Below are positions 49,456-58,200 of a stretch of 64,000 nucleotides of DNA, piece after piece. Each line of letters opens with the position of its first letter. The stretch's first letter is position 1. The notes beneath the pieces were generated by a model. That model did no database searches. It had not been told where the DNA came from and worked only from the letters and a program-made list of their open reading frames with translations. This DNA is from Bacteroidota bacterium (GTDB lineage Bacteria > Bacteroidota > Ignavibacteria > Ignavibacteriales > Ignavibacteriaceae): positions 62,001 to 126,000 of the forward strand of contig JAKAGV010000001.1 of the NCBI GenBank assembly GCA_021815405.1, read 5' to 3'. A program made the translations under genes and the position numbers.

Positions 49456-50928
49456 ATGAATATTTTAAAAAATAAAAAAGCGATAATTGGCGTATCAACA
49501 GCAGTGGTTTTAATTGTTGCTGCAGTTATTCTAATGTTTGGTTTTGAAGGCGCAGATTCTAACCGAATTGAAGGGATTGAATATGCACAGCTTACTTATG
49601 CACCTGAAGTACCTCGTCCAATTACCCGGGACTATCCTACAAAAGTAATCGTTAAGCTTGAAGCAATTCAAGTAACAGGAAGATTGGCGGATGGAGTTCA
49701 ATATAACTTTTGGACGTTCGGTGGAAAAGTTCCTGGTGAATTTATCCGTGTGCGTGAAGGAGATGAAGTTGAATTCCACCTTGAGAACAGCCCGTTCTGC
49801 AATGTTCCGCATAGCATTGATTTGCATGCAGTAAGCGGACCGGGCGGTGGTGCGGTTGCTTCACAAACTGTTCCAGGGCATTCTTCAGTATTTACTTTTA
49901 AAGCCGAACATGCCGGGCTTTATATTTACCATTGTGCAACTCAGCCGGTACCTCTTCATATAGCAAACGGTATGTATGGATTGATTTACGTTCAGCCCAA
50001 AAAAGATTTGCCAAAGGTTGATCACGAATTTTACATTATGCAAAGTGAATTTTATACTAACGGCAATTACGGCGATCCGGGTTTGCAGGCTTTCTCTCTG
50101 GATAAAGCTCTTGCCGAAGATCCAACCTACGTTGTTTTCAATGGCTCTGTCGGAGCCTTGACCGGTGATAACGCAATTCATGCAAAGGTAGGACAAACGG
50201 TTAGACTTTTCGTCGGTAACATAGGTCCAAATTTAACATCTTCATTTCACGTTATCGGAGTAATTTTCAACAAAGTTTATTTATTCGGCGGAACAAACGT
50301 AACTCAAAAGGATGTTCAGACGGTAAACATTCCAGCAGGAGGTGCCGCAGTTGTAGAGTTCAAAGTTGATGTGCCAGGAACATATACAATTGTCGACCAT
50401 TCAATCTTTAGAGCCTTTAATAAAGGTGCAGTCGGTTCACTTGTGGTTACTGGTAAGCCAAACAAAGAAATTTTCTCCGGCAAACAACAGGATAATTTAT
50501 TTTATGGTTCGGATCTCGACAAACAAGTTCAAGCAAGCAACAATCAAAGTGTCTCCGATAATTCAACTGTTGGAAATAGTATTGAAGATATTGTTGCTGC
50601 AGGTAAGAAAGTATTTTCAACAACTTGCTTTGCATGTCATCAGCCGGATGCGAAAGGCATTGCCGGAGTTTTTCCACCACTTGCGGGATCTGATTTCTTA
50701 AATGCAAATAAAGATCGTGCAATCGAAATAGTACTTCACGGAAAAACAGGACCTGTTACAGTTAACGGAAAGCAGTTCAACAATACAATGCCGCCACAGC
50801 CGTTAAATGATGAACAGATTGCATCTGTGTTGACTTACGTTTACTATTCTTTCGGCAACTCAGGTAAAATAGTAACTAAAGACGAAGTAGCAAAGATACG
50901 CGCTGAAAAACAAGTCACTTTAAAATGA
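49456..50928 (+). CDS. nirK: Copper nitrite reductase fused to cytochrome c
   Basis: Reduces nitrite to NO. The ATG at 49456 follows AAGGAG; 490 residues start with one membrane anchor or signal segment (about 9-29). Two cupredoxin domains are present. The type-1 copper ligands are His119, Cys160, His168 and Met173 (IYHCATQPVPLHIANGM); type-2 ligands are His124, His159 and His315; the catalytic Asp122 and His265 are present. The C-terminal 110 residues are a cytochrome c domain with Cys391-x2-Cys394-His395 (CFACH) and a Met445 ligand. Fusion gives a built-in electron donor, as known in some Ralstonia-type enzymes. Confidence 0.93.
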   Translation: MNILKNKKAIIGVSTAVVLIVAAVILMFGFEGADSNRIEGIEYAQLTYAPEVPRPITRDYPTKVIVKLEAIQVTGRLADGVQYNFWTFGGKVPGEFIRVREGDEVEFHLENSPFCNVPHSIDLHAVSGPGGGAVASQTVPGHSSVFTFKAEHAGLYIYHCATQPVPLHIANGMYGLIYVQPKKDLPKVDHEFYIMQSEFYTNGNYGDPGLQAFSLDKALAEDPTYVVFNGSVGALTGDNAIHAKVGQTVRLFVGNIGPNLTSSFHVIGVIFNKVYLFGGTNVTQKDVQTVNIPAGGAAVVEFKVDVPGTYTIVDHSIFRAFNKGAVGSLVVTGKPNKEIFSGKQQDNLFYGSDLDKQVQASNNQSVSDNSTVGNSIEDIVAAGKKVFSTTCFACHQPDAKGIAGVFPPLAGSDFLNANKDRAIEIVLHGKTGPVTVNGKQFNNTMPPQPLNDEQIASVLTYVYYSFGNSGKIVTKDEVAKIRAEKQVTLK

Positions 50929-51626
50929 AATTAAGCGCATTAAATATTACGTTATTGATAATAGCACTAACAGCCGGATTATTAGCCAATTCTAAATCCG
51001 CATCAAAATTCCTTCCAAAAATGATTCTAATTTCCGGCGGCTATTATCTTCCTCTTTTTAAAGATGATGGAGAAACGGCGAAAGAGTTTGTTAAATCTTT
51101 TTATTTGGACTCTCATCCGATAACCAATGCTGAATATTTAGAATTTGTTAAGGCAAATTCGCAATGGCGGAAATCCAAAGTGAAAAGAATATTTGCAGAT
51201 GCAAACTATTTAAGGGAATGGAAAGGCGATTTAGAATTAGGTAAAAATGTTAAAGCTAACGATCCCGTATGTAATGTATCATGGTTTGCTGCAAACGCTT
51301 ACTCTAGGTGGGCTGGTAAGCGTTTGCCAACCGTGTCTGAGTGGGAATTTGCTTTTAGTAAAAATCTGATAGACAAAATAGAAAAATTAAATTCCGCAAA
51401 AACTTTTTATGAATGGACTTTCGATTTTAACGAATCGAACTTTCAAGCAAGTTCCGCTTGCGGCGGTGCTGGTTCAAGTGCTAACGATCCAACTAATTAT
51501 GCGGCATTTCTGAGGTTTAGTTTCAGAAATTCATTGAAGCCGAATTATTGTCTTGAAGATTTGGGATTTAGATGCGCTTCTGGCATTCACGTAAATATTC
51601 ATGATAAAATTTTATCTGAGAGATAA
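50925..51626 (+). CDS. nirV: NirV-like formylglycine-generating-enzyme-fold protein
   Basis: A 233-residue exported protein (hydrophobic N-terminus to about 22) with a sulfatase-modifying-factor (FGE) fold: KSFYLDSHPITNAEYLEFV, NVSWFAANAYSRWAGKRLPT and EWEFAF, ending with YCLEDLGFRCAS. Proteins of this type beside nirK are known as NirV; their role is unproven. It overlaps nirK by 4 bp. It is shorter than real FGE and lacks an obvious sulfatase partner. Confidence 0.8.
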   Translation: MKLSALNITLLIIALTAGLLANSKSASKFLPKMILISGGYYLPLFKDDGETAKEFVKSFYLDSHPITNAEYLEFVKANSQWRKSKVKRIFADANYLREWKGDLELGKNVKANDPVCNVSWFAANAYSRWAGKRLPTVSEWEFAFSKNLIDKIEKLNSAKTFYEWTFDFNESNFQASSACGGAGSSANDPTNYAAFLRFSFRNSLKPNYCLEDLGFRCASGIHVNIHDKILSER

Positions 51627-51641
51627 TTCAGTGAGGTAATT

Positions 51642-52310
51642 ATGAAAAATTATTTGATAGCATTTATTCCGGCAGCACTTTTGGCTCTTGCTGCATTTAC
51701 TTATGTTGATGTAGTGAATGGAAATTCAAGTAAGCAAGGAAACCAAATCCAGTCTTTACAAACTAGAAGTACAGCAGGAGATAAGGAAGATGCTTGCTGT
51801 AAGGTAGAGGAAGGAACCGGTAATCATTCAGATAAATCTATTTACCAGTTAAAGTCTGTCTGGAAAGATCAAGATGGAAATTCAGTAGAGTTAAAAATTT
51901 TTGCCGGCAAGAAAATTGTATTAGCTATGATCTATACAAGCTGTCCGACTGCTTGTCCGGTTATCGTAAATAATATGCAGAAGCTTGAAGCTGTAATTCC
52001 ACAAAAAGAGCTAAAAAAGTGTCACTTCGTTCTCATTTCAATTGATCCTCAAAGAGATACGCCGAGTCGGTTGAAGCAGTATGCTGTTGAAAAGCAACTC
52101 GATATGAGAAGATGGACTTTACTTACTGGTTCTAAAAATAATGTCGCAGAGCTTGCGGAGTTAATTGGATTTAGGTATAAGAAAAATTCCAATGGAAATT
52201 TTATTCATTCGAATTTGATAACCTTCTTGGATGAAGATGGTGTTATTAAAAATCAAAGCGAAGGATTAGGACAGAGCAGCAATGTTCTATTGTCAATACT
52301 TAATAAGTAA
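51642..52310 (+). CDS. SCO1/SenC-family copper chaperone
   Basis: A 222-residue thioredoxin-fold protein anchored by an N-terminal helix (about 5-25). The copper site is Cys101-x3-Cys105 in YTSCPTACPVIVNNMQKLE with His189 in FIHSNLITFLDEDG. SCO proteins load copper into cytochrome oxidase, or here more likely into NirK, since the gene is in the nirK operon. Two extra cysteines near residue 52 (ACCKVEE) are an unusual addition. Confidence 0.88.
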   Translation: MKNYLIAFIPAALLALAAFTYVDVVNGNSSKQGNQIQSLQTRSTAGDKEDACCKVEEGTGNHSDKSIYQLKSVWKDQDGNSVELKIFAGKKIVLAMIYTSCPTACPVIVNNMQKLEAVIPQKELKKCHFVLISIDPQRDTPSRLKQYAVEKQLDMRRWTLLTGSKNNVAELAELIGFRYKKNSNGNFIHSNLITFLDEDGVIKNQSEGLGQSSNVLLSILNK

Positions 52311-52346
52311 AAAAGAAATTGTTTAATAAATTTTATGGAGATAAAC

Positions 52347-53114
52347 ATGAATAACGAAAATATTTTTTTAACCGAACAGGAAGCCTTTCAGCAGTTAACA
52401 CTTTCACAGATAGTTACAAAGGACCATCGAGCAGCAAGTGTATTTGAAAGATACAATCTTGATTTCTGCTGTAAAGGGAATAAATCTTTCAATGATGCTT
52501 GCAAAGAAAAGGGGCTTAATGCAGAAGTAATTTTTTCTGAACTTCAAAACTCCAACTTCATCTCAAATGAGAATGCTTTGCGTTTCAACGAATGGGAGCT
52601 GGATTTTCTTGTCGACTATATTATCAACAACCATCATCAATATGTTAGAAATTCCATCCCGGTTATTTCTGCTCACGCTGAGAAGGTCGCACAAGTGCAT
52701 GGAAAACATCATCCGGAAACAATTGAAATCAATAAAATCTTTTCCATTGTCTACAAAGATTTAAAGCAGCATTTAATGAAGGAAGAAGAAATCCTATTTC
52801 CTTACATTAAGTATCTTGTAAAGGTGAAGAACAACGGTTCAAAGCCGGAGCGTCCGTATTTTGGAACGATAAAGAATCCGATAAACATGATGGAATCAGA
52901 GCATACTTCAACCGGGGATAATTTGTTCAACATCAGGAATATGACAAATAATTATTCGCTGCCCGCAGATGCATGCACAACATATTCTACTTATTACAAA
53001 GAACTGAAAGAATTTGAGGAGGATCTGCACAAGCATGTCTATCTTGAAAATTCTATTTTATTCCCGAAGGCAATAAAGGTAGAAGAGAAGATATTTCAGG
53101 AACTCGAAAATTGA
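52347..53114 (+). CDS. ric: RIC/ScdA-type di-iron Fe-S cluster repair protein
   Basis: Repairs iron-sulfur clusters damaged by NO or peroxide. The ATG at 52347 with GGAG 6 nt upstream is preferred over 52335. The N-terminal ScdA domain includes DHRAASVFERYNLDFCCKGN with the adjacent Cys pair, and the rest is a hemerythrin-like bundle with NHHQYVRNSIP, HPETIEI, LKQHLMKEEEILFPY, MESEHTSTGDN and LHKHVYLENSILFP as the iron ligands. It is 255 residues. It follows the SCO gene by 36 bp. Confidence 0.92.
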   Translation: MNNENIFLTEQEAFQQLTLSQIVTKDHRAASVFERYNLDFCCKGNKSFNDACKEKGLNAEVIFSELQNSNFISNENALRFNEWELDFLVDYIINNHHQYVRNSIPVISAHAEKVAQVHGKHHPETIEINKIFSIVYKDLKQHLMKEEEILFPYIKYLVKVKNNGSKPERPYFGTIKNPINMMESEHTSTGDNLFNIRNMTNNYSLPADACTTYSTYYKELKEFEEDLHKHVYLENSILFPKAIKVEEKIFQELEN

Positions 53115-53140
53115 TTTTTCTAATCAAAATTTTGTTCAAT

Positions 53141-53186
53141 AAATACTCCTCCATATTTTGGTTTAATCCTTAGGAGGAGTATTTTG
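53141..53186 (+). terminator. Strong terminator after ric
   Basis: AAATACTCCTCC and GGAGGAGTATTT form a perfect 12-bp stem around a 20-nt loop, followed by TT. It separates the ric gene from the hemerythrin gene. Confidence 0.75.
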
Positions 53187-53393
53187 AATAGATTATAGAA
53201 CAGAAACGGTGAAATCCTCCCAACCGGAATCCTTTCTTATAACAAATTAATCAACAAAGATATTTTGATAGATAATTTGTCTTCTATTATCTTGAAAGAT
53301 TTCATTATTCTTGTTTAATCACATTAGACAATCCAGCGATTAATTATATTTATCCCAGTTATTATGAATTAATTTTGATCCTTGTTTCTTAAA

Positions 53394-53861
53394 ATGACTA
53401 AACGAAAAAGTTTATTCTCAATTGCTCACGACCATTTTCATGGTTTGATGCTGGCTCAGATGATAAAAAAAGGCGGACAAGTTTTAGAAGGCATGCCTTC
53501 TACCGTTGATGAAAAAGTCAGGTTCACTATTCATTTTTATGAACAGGAATTGGTCAATCATTTTTATATAGAAGAAAATATTCTCCTGCCAATTGTAAAG
53601 AGTTATACGCATAAAGTCGATAAACATTTAGACAAGATGTTGGAGGAGCATAAAGAAATAAATGAGTTGGTTAGTTCTCTACAGGGGAAAGAAAATCTTA
53701 ATGAAAAGCTTGATAAAATTGGCAGAAAGCTTGAAGCCCATGTCCAAATGGAAGAATGGATCATGTTTCCTGCAATTCAGGATGCACTCGATGAAGAAGA
53801 ATTGAAAAAGCTTGCTAAGGAATTAAAAGAAAACGGGTATGAGAATGTTTATAGATATTAG
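53394..53861 (+). CDS. Hemerythrin-domain protein
   Basis: A 155-residue four-helix di-iron protein. The frame opens at TTG 53382, but the ATG at 53394 is the natural start. Ligand motifs are IAHDHFHGLMLAQM, HFYEQELVNHFYIEENILL, EHKEINEL and HVQMEEWIMFPAI. It lies 279 bp past ric behind a terminator, so it is regulated separately, yet its neighbourhood links it to NO or oxygen stress. It lacks the N-terminal ScdA domain. Confidence 0.85.
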   Translation: MTKRKSLFSIAHDHFHGLMLAQMIKKGGQVLEGMPSTVDEKVRFTIHFYEQELVNHFYIEENILLPIVKSYTHKVDKHLDKMLEEHKEINELVSSLQGKENLNEKLDKIGRKLEAHVQMEEWIMFPAIQDALDEEELKKLAKELKENGYENVYRY

Positions 53862-53866
53862 ATTTA

Positions 53867-53894
53867 TAAAAAAGCCTCATCCCGGAGATGAGGC
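53867..53894 (-). terminator. Terminator for the minus-strand gene at 53909
   Basis: GCCTCATC and GATGAGGC form an 8-bp stem with a 5-nt loop; on the minus strand it is followed by TTTTTTAT. It may serve the hemerythrin gene as well. Confidence 0.85.
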
Positions 53895-53908
53895 TCGATG
53901 ATTCTATC

Positions 53909-55609
53909 TTAAGCTTTCATTCTTGTTCCATGTTCTTCATGAATAAAAAGCCAGCTGCAAATCTTGCCGATATTTATTTCTTCAAAATTATTCCAGTAAG
54001 CTTTTGTTCTTACATGATGCGAGCTGGTATCTGTATCTGGAATACTTTCAGCTTCAGCGATTAGATCTTTTAGCCGTTCCTGCCACTTAAGCATATTTGA
54101 TGGACGCAGATCAACCCATCCTTCATTAGACCATTTGTTGATGTTTTTTTCTGTAATTTCCAAAATATTTTCTCCGCGGAATGCCGGAATTTTTATCATA
54201 CTGCCGCGAAGTAATGATTTTCCATCAGGCAGAAGAATTGGAATGCCGATTGAAATTATCTCGCGTCTTAATTTTGAATTGCTATCAATTTTATCTAAAC
54301 ACTTTCTAGAAAGTTCATCAGGGTTGCTGTTTACAATATCTCTTATAGTATTGCAGTTTAAGCTAATCAAATAAATTTCGTAAAGCAGCTTTGATAACCT
54401 TGGCGGACCGAGAAGCTCGAAAGCAACGCTTGTAACGCTGTGTTCTTTTTCAAGTTGCGCTAACTTTTTAACTGCCATATGCTGCATATACCCGGCACGG
54501 TATGTCGGTTCCATAGTAGCATGGTCGAGTGAGCTTACAATATCGTGTCCGGTATTTCCACCTTTAATTTCATAAAGAACCACTTCGGCAATCTCTTCGG
54601 GTGTTACAAACTCCATTTGTTTATGAGCAGTAATTGTTTCAAATTCACCGCGGGAAAAGATTCCGTTTTCACCTGTATCGATGAAAACAGATTTCAAAGT
54701 TTCACCGGTTGTCTTGTATTGTTTGTTAGAGTTTATCTCAAAATTACCTGTTAGCGGTACAGCTTCGGAAACTTGAACATCCAAAAGTTCAATTGGTTTA
54801 CCGCGTTTTTTAATTTCGCCAAACTCAATCCTTTTCCAGGCTATTGCTGCCGTTGGTTTTATTTCCTTTGTTATTGGACCATCCGGTGTCCTTGCCATTA
54901 AAAAAAGAAGAAGAGTATGTGCACCTGCAATCGACGACTTGCTTAGCAAAACTCTTGAGGGCTTCTCTTCACTGTGAGTGTATGGAATATTCAGACCCAT
55001 ACCACCCGTGCCGCTTGTTCCAATCTTTATATAAATTTCAGTTTTTATGATACTCATGCTAGCATAAAGCAATTGCACATGGCGAATTAGCTGAGGAATA
55101 TAAAGTGTGGATAAAAGTTTTTCCATCTCTTCAACAAGTTTGTCATAACTTGTTTTAGTTTTAATTGCTTGAGCAACAGTGCGGTAGGACGAATAAATAT
55201 CCTGATAAGCAATTGCTGTTGCCGTGTTAATACAATCGATTATTATTTCAGGTTTGTACTCAACCAGCAAATTATATACTGATGAACTTTTGAGAATTTC
55301 GTCCGAAAGTTCATCCATAATATCGCTAATAAGCAAGTGTCTTTTACTTGCGTCGCTTAGGACATCAATACGGTTTTCATTTTTGAATTCATTTCTCACA
55401 AAAAGATCTCCGCCCCATGGAATGAAATAATTTTTTCCTGTCTGCGGAAATTCTTTTTCAAGTAATTCGACAGCATCTTTTGCTTCGGAAAATTTTAGCG
55501 AGGTGATTATAATCCTTTTGGGTTTATCTTCAACAAGCTTATGGGCAACTGCGCTTCCGACAAGCCCCCAGCCGCCTAAAACCAGAACAGTTTTATTTTG
55601 AATGTTCAT
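53909..55609 (-). CDS. Large NAD(P)-binding Rossmann protein of unknown function
   Basis: A 566-residue protein. The N-terminus has a Rossmann motif VLVLGGWGLVGSAVAHKLV and later IIDCINTATAIAYQ, as in extended SDR/epimerase proteins, but the remaining 400 residues show no motif I recognise. GTSGTGGMGLNIPYTHSE near 210 and DHATMEPTYRAGYMQHMAV near 375 look conserved. It is monocistronic with a terminator downstream and a 216-bp upstream gap. It could be a nucleotide-sugar or lipid-modifying enzyme; that is a guess. Confidence 0.55.
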   Translation of the reverse strand: MNIQNKTVLVLGGWGLVGSAVAHKLVEDKPKRIIITSLKFSEAKDAVELLEKEFPQTGKNYFIPWGGDLFVRNEFKNENRIDVLSDASKRHLLISDIMDELSDEILKSSSVYNLLVEYKPEIIIDCINTATAIAYQDIYSSYRTVAQAIKTKTSYDKLVEEMEKLLSTLYIPQLIRHVQLLYASMSIIKTEIYIKIGTSGTGGMGLNIPYTHSEEKPSRVLLSKSSIAGAHTLLLFLMARTPDGPITKEIKPTAAIAWKRIEFGEIKKRGKPIELLDVQVSEAVPLTGNFEINSNKQYKTTGETLKSVFIDTGENGIFSRGEFETITAHKQMEFVTPEEIAEVVLYEIKGGNTGHDIVSSLDHATMEPTYRAGYMQHMAVKKLAQLEKEHSVTSVAFELLGPPRLSKLLYEIYLISLNCNTIRDIVNSNPDELSRKCLDKIDSNSKLRREIISIGIPILLPDGKSLLRGSMIKIPAFRGENILEITEKNINKWSNEGWVDLRPSNMLKWQERLKDLIAEAESIPDTDTSSHHVRTKAYWNNFEEINIGKICSWLFIHEEHGTRMKA

Positions 55610-55825
55610 TTTTATAATCTCGTTTTGTGAACTAATTATTTGTACTCAAAATTAAGGGAAAGACGAAAAGAAGGCAATTAAATTTCATCGAATTATGCTG
55701 CAATTATTAGGTTAAAATCAACCTTTTATCGAACAAGAATTGAAATAAGTATTAATTGTAGTTAATTACCTTGTGTAAATTTTTTGTAGTTATCTATTTT
55801 CTATAACTTAAAGTCGAAAAATTAA

Positions 55826-56311
55826 ATGTTGGAGAGTGAAAATATAGCAATCGCTTCAGAGTATTTTGATAGGGCGTACAAAATGCATCTTGACGGTAAG
55901 ATTGAGAGCGCAATTAAAGAGTATCAAGCTTCTATCCAAATTTTCCCAACCGCTAAAGCGTATGCTTTCCTTGGATGGGCTTACAGCCTTCAAGGAAATT
56001 TTGATCTTGCAATTGATGAATGCAAAAAAGCTATAGAACTAGAGCCGGACTTCGACAGCGCCTACAAAGATATTGGGATCTATTTGATGAACCTAGATAA
56101 ACTTGATGAAGCTTTATCCTGGTTAGAAAAAGCAGTTAACTTTCCCGATAATGATTCCAAACATCTTTCATATTTTAATATCGGCAAAATTTACGATAAG
56201 AAAGGAGATTGGCTGAAAGCCTCGAAATATTATAATATATCTCTTCTTTTGAAGCCCGAATATGAGCCCGCACAGATTGCCTTAATCCGTATATCTACTT
56301 TGTTTAATTAG
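55826..56311 (+). CDS. TPR-repeat protein
   Basis: A 161-residue soluble protein with three or four TPR units, for example AKAYAFLGWAYSLQGNFDLA, EPDFDSAYKDIGIYLMNLDK and SYFNIGKIYDKKGDWLKAS. No signal peptide, so probably cytoplasmic. It may be a scaffold for protein contacts. It stands 117 bp before the PTS IIA gene; a functional link is not evident. Confidence 0.8.
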   Translation: MLESENIAIASEYFDRAYKMHLDGKIESAIKEYQASIQIFPTAKAYAFLGWAYSLQGNFDLAIDECKKAIELEPDFDSAYKDIGIYLMNLDKLDEALSWLEKAVNFPDNDSKHLSYFNIGKIYDKKGDWLKASKYYNISLLLKPEYEPAQIALIRISTLFN

Positions 56312-56428
56312 ACCTACAGCAAAGTAGTACTGAAAATTTCTTTTTTAAATTGCTAAACTTAGGCGAGAGTATTAAATTACACTCTGAAAAATTTTAATTT
56401 CTGCTGAAAGGAAGATGAGCGTTTAAGG

Positions 56429-56899
56429 ATGAAAGTTTTAGATTTATTAAGCGACAAATATGTTATTCCAGATCTAAAGGGTCAAACAAAGGATGAGGTA
56501 ATAAATGAGCTTATCGATTTATTCAAAGACGATCCTAGAGTAATCGACCTGGAAAAAGTGCGTGAAGCCGTACTGGAAAGAGAAAAAATAATGTCTACCG
56601 GTGTTGGAAAAGGTTTTGCTATCCCTCATGGAAAGACAAATACTGTAAATGATATACTCGCAGCATTCGGAAAAACAAGTCATGCAATCGAATATGATTC
56701 ACTTGATGGTCATCCGGTTTATCTTGTTTTCCTTCTGGTTGGAAAAGATAACCTGGTAAGTAAACATATTAAGCTTTTAAGCCGCATCTCCCGCATGATG
56801 AACAAAGACGATTTTAGAGCAAACCTTTTTAAAGCAAAAACTTCCGAGGAGATTTTGAACATATTTAAAAAAGAAGAAGAAAACTATTTTGAAGTTTAA
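56429..56899 (+). CDS. PTS system EIIA, PtsN-type
   Basis: A 156-residue phosphocarrier domain. The phosphorylated His is His67 in GFAIPHGKTNTV, and the fold signature STGVGKGFAIPH and the late VFLLVGKDNLVSKHIKLLS match EIIA-Ntr/fructose type. No EIIB or EIIC genes lie nearby, so a regulatory rather than transport role is more likely. It is followed after 14 bp by hisS and is likely read with it. Confidence 0.85.
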   Translation: MKVLDLLSDKYVIPDLKGQTKDEVINELIDLFKDDPRVIDLEKVREAVLEREKIMSTGVGKGFAIPHGKTNTVNDILAAFGKTSHAIEYDSLDGHPVYLVFLLVGKDNLVSKHIKLLSRISRMMNKDDFRANLFKAKTSEEILNIFKKEEENYFEV

Positions 56900-56913
56900 A
56901 AGCTTCCTTCATT

Positions 56914-58200
56914 ATGATTAAAGCGATCACCGGGACTAAGGATATCCTGCCAAACGAAATATCGGACTGGAAGCATCTTGAGTCAATTGTTAACACTATA
57001 TTTACTAGCTTCAACTACAAAGAAATACGAACACCAATTTTTGAAGAGACTTCGCTTTTTGCCCGCGGAATAGGAGAAGAGACCGACATCGTGGGAAAAG
57101 AGATGTACACTTTCATCGATAGAAGCGGTACCAGTGTAACATTAAAACCTGAAATGACCGCTTCGGTTGTACGTGCATTTATTGAGCATTCATTAGGCAA
57201 ACTTCAGCCGCTCAATAAATTCTTTTATATTTCTCCTATGTTCAGGCAGGAAAGACCGCAAGCCGGCAGGCAGCGCCAGTTCCATCAATTCGGTGGAGAG
57301 GCACTTGGAAGCACTTCTCCATTGCTTGATGCTGAACTTATTATTATTGCTTATCAGATTTTAATTTCGCTTGGATTGAAAGATCTTACAGTAAAGATTA
57401 ATTCGCTTGGCATTCCTGCTTCAAGAGAAAATTATAAGAAGCTTCTCCGTGATTATCTAAAAGATAAAAAGCACAAACTTTCTGAAGACAGCAGGAAAAG
57501 GTATGACATGAACGTCTTAAGAATATTCGATAGTAAGGTTGAATCGGATCAGGAAATTCTTAAGGATGCTCCTTTAATAATCGATCATATTGATGAAGAA
57601 AGCAAAAGAGATTTTGAAATTGTTAAAGAAATTCTTGACAAGTCCAATATTCCTTATGAAATTGATCCGAAGCTTGTCAGAGGCTTAGATTATTATAGCA
57701 AAACTACTTTTGAAATAATCAGTGGAAAGGTCGGTTCACAGAGTGCTCTTTGCGGCGGCGGCAGATATGATTTGTTGGTTGAGCAGCTTGGCGGAACCGC
57801 TACTCCTGGTGTCGGTTTTGCTGCCGGGATAGAAAGAATTTTGCTTGCATGCGAGAATGAAAAATCTTTGAATATTCCCGCAGAAAATATAGACCTCTAC
57901 GTTGTTAAGCTTGATGAAAATCTCTCCTCCGAAGTTTTTGATCTCGGACTTAAATTCAGGAAAGAAAATCTTGCTGTTGAGTTTGATTATCTAAACAGAA
58001 GTGTAAAAGCCCAAATGCGCGAAGCAAACAAGCTTAAAGCTAGATTTGTTTTGTTTGTCGGCGGTGATGAGTATAAATCCGGCAAGCTTAACTTGAAAAA
58101 CATGTCAACTGGAGACCAGCAATTGATTCAAATTCCGGATGCCGGGATAATAAGTGAAATAATAAATTCACATATACATTCAGATTCTAAGGAAAAATAA
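56914..58200 (+). CDS. hisS: Histidyl-tRNA synthetase
   Basis: Class II aminoacyl-tRNA synthetase of 428 residues. It has motif 1 (PIFEETSLFARGIGEETDIV), motif 2 MFRQERPQAGRQRQFHQFG, the histidine-binding RGLDYYSKTTFEI and motif 3 GVGFAAGIERILLA, then the C-terminal anticodon-binding domain. Its stop codon abuts the lgt start (58201). Confidence 0.96.
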   Translation: MIKAITGTKDILPNEISDWKHLESIVNTIFTSFNYKEIRTPIFEETSLFARGIGEETDIVGKEMYTFIDRSGTSVTLKPEMTASVVRAFIEHSLGKLQPLNKFFYISPMFRQERPQAGRQRQFHQFGGEALGSTSPLLDAELIIIAYQILISLGLKDLTVKINSLGIPASRENYKKLLRDYLKDKKHKLSEDSRKRYDMNVLRIFDSKVESDQEILKDAPLIIDHIDEESKRDFEIVKEILDKSNIPYEIDPKLVRGLDYYSKTTFEIISGKVGSQSALCGGGRYDLLVEQLGGTATPGVGFAAGIERILLACENEKSLNIPAENIDLYVVKLDENLSSEVFDLGLKFRKENLAVEFDYLNRSVKAQMREANKLKARFVLFVGGDEYKSGKLNLKNMSTGDQQLIQIPDAGIISEIINSHIHSDSKEK

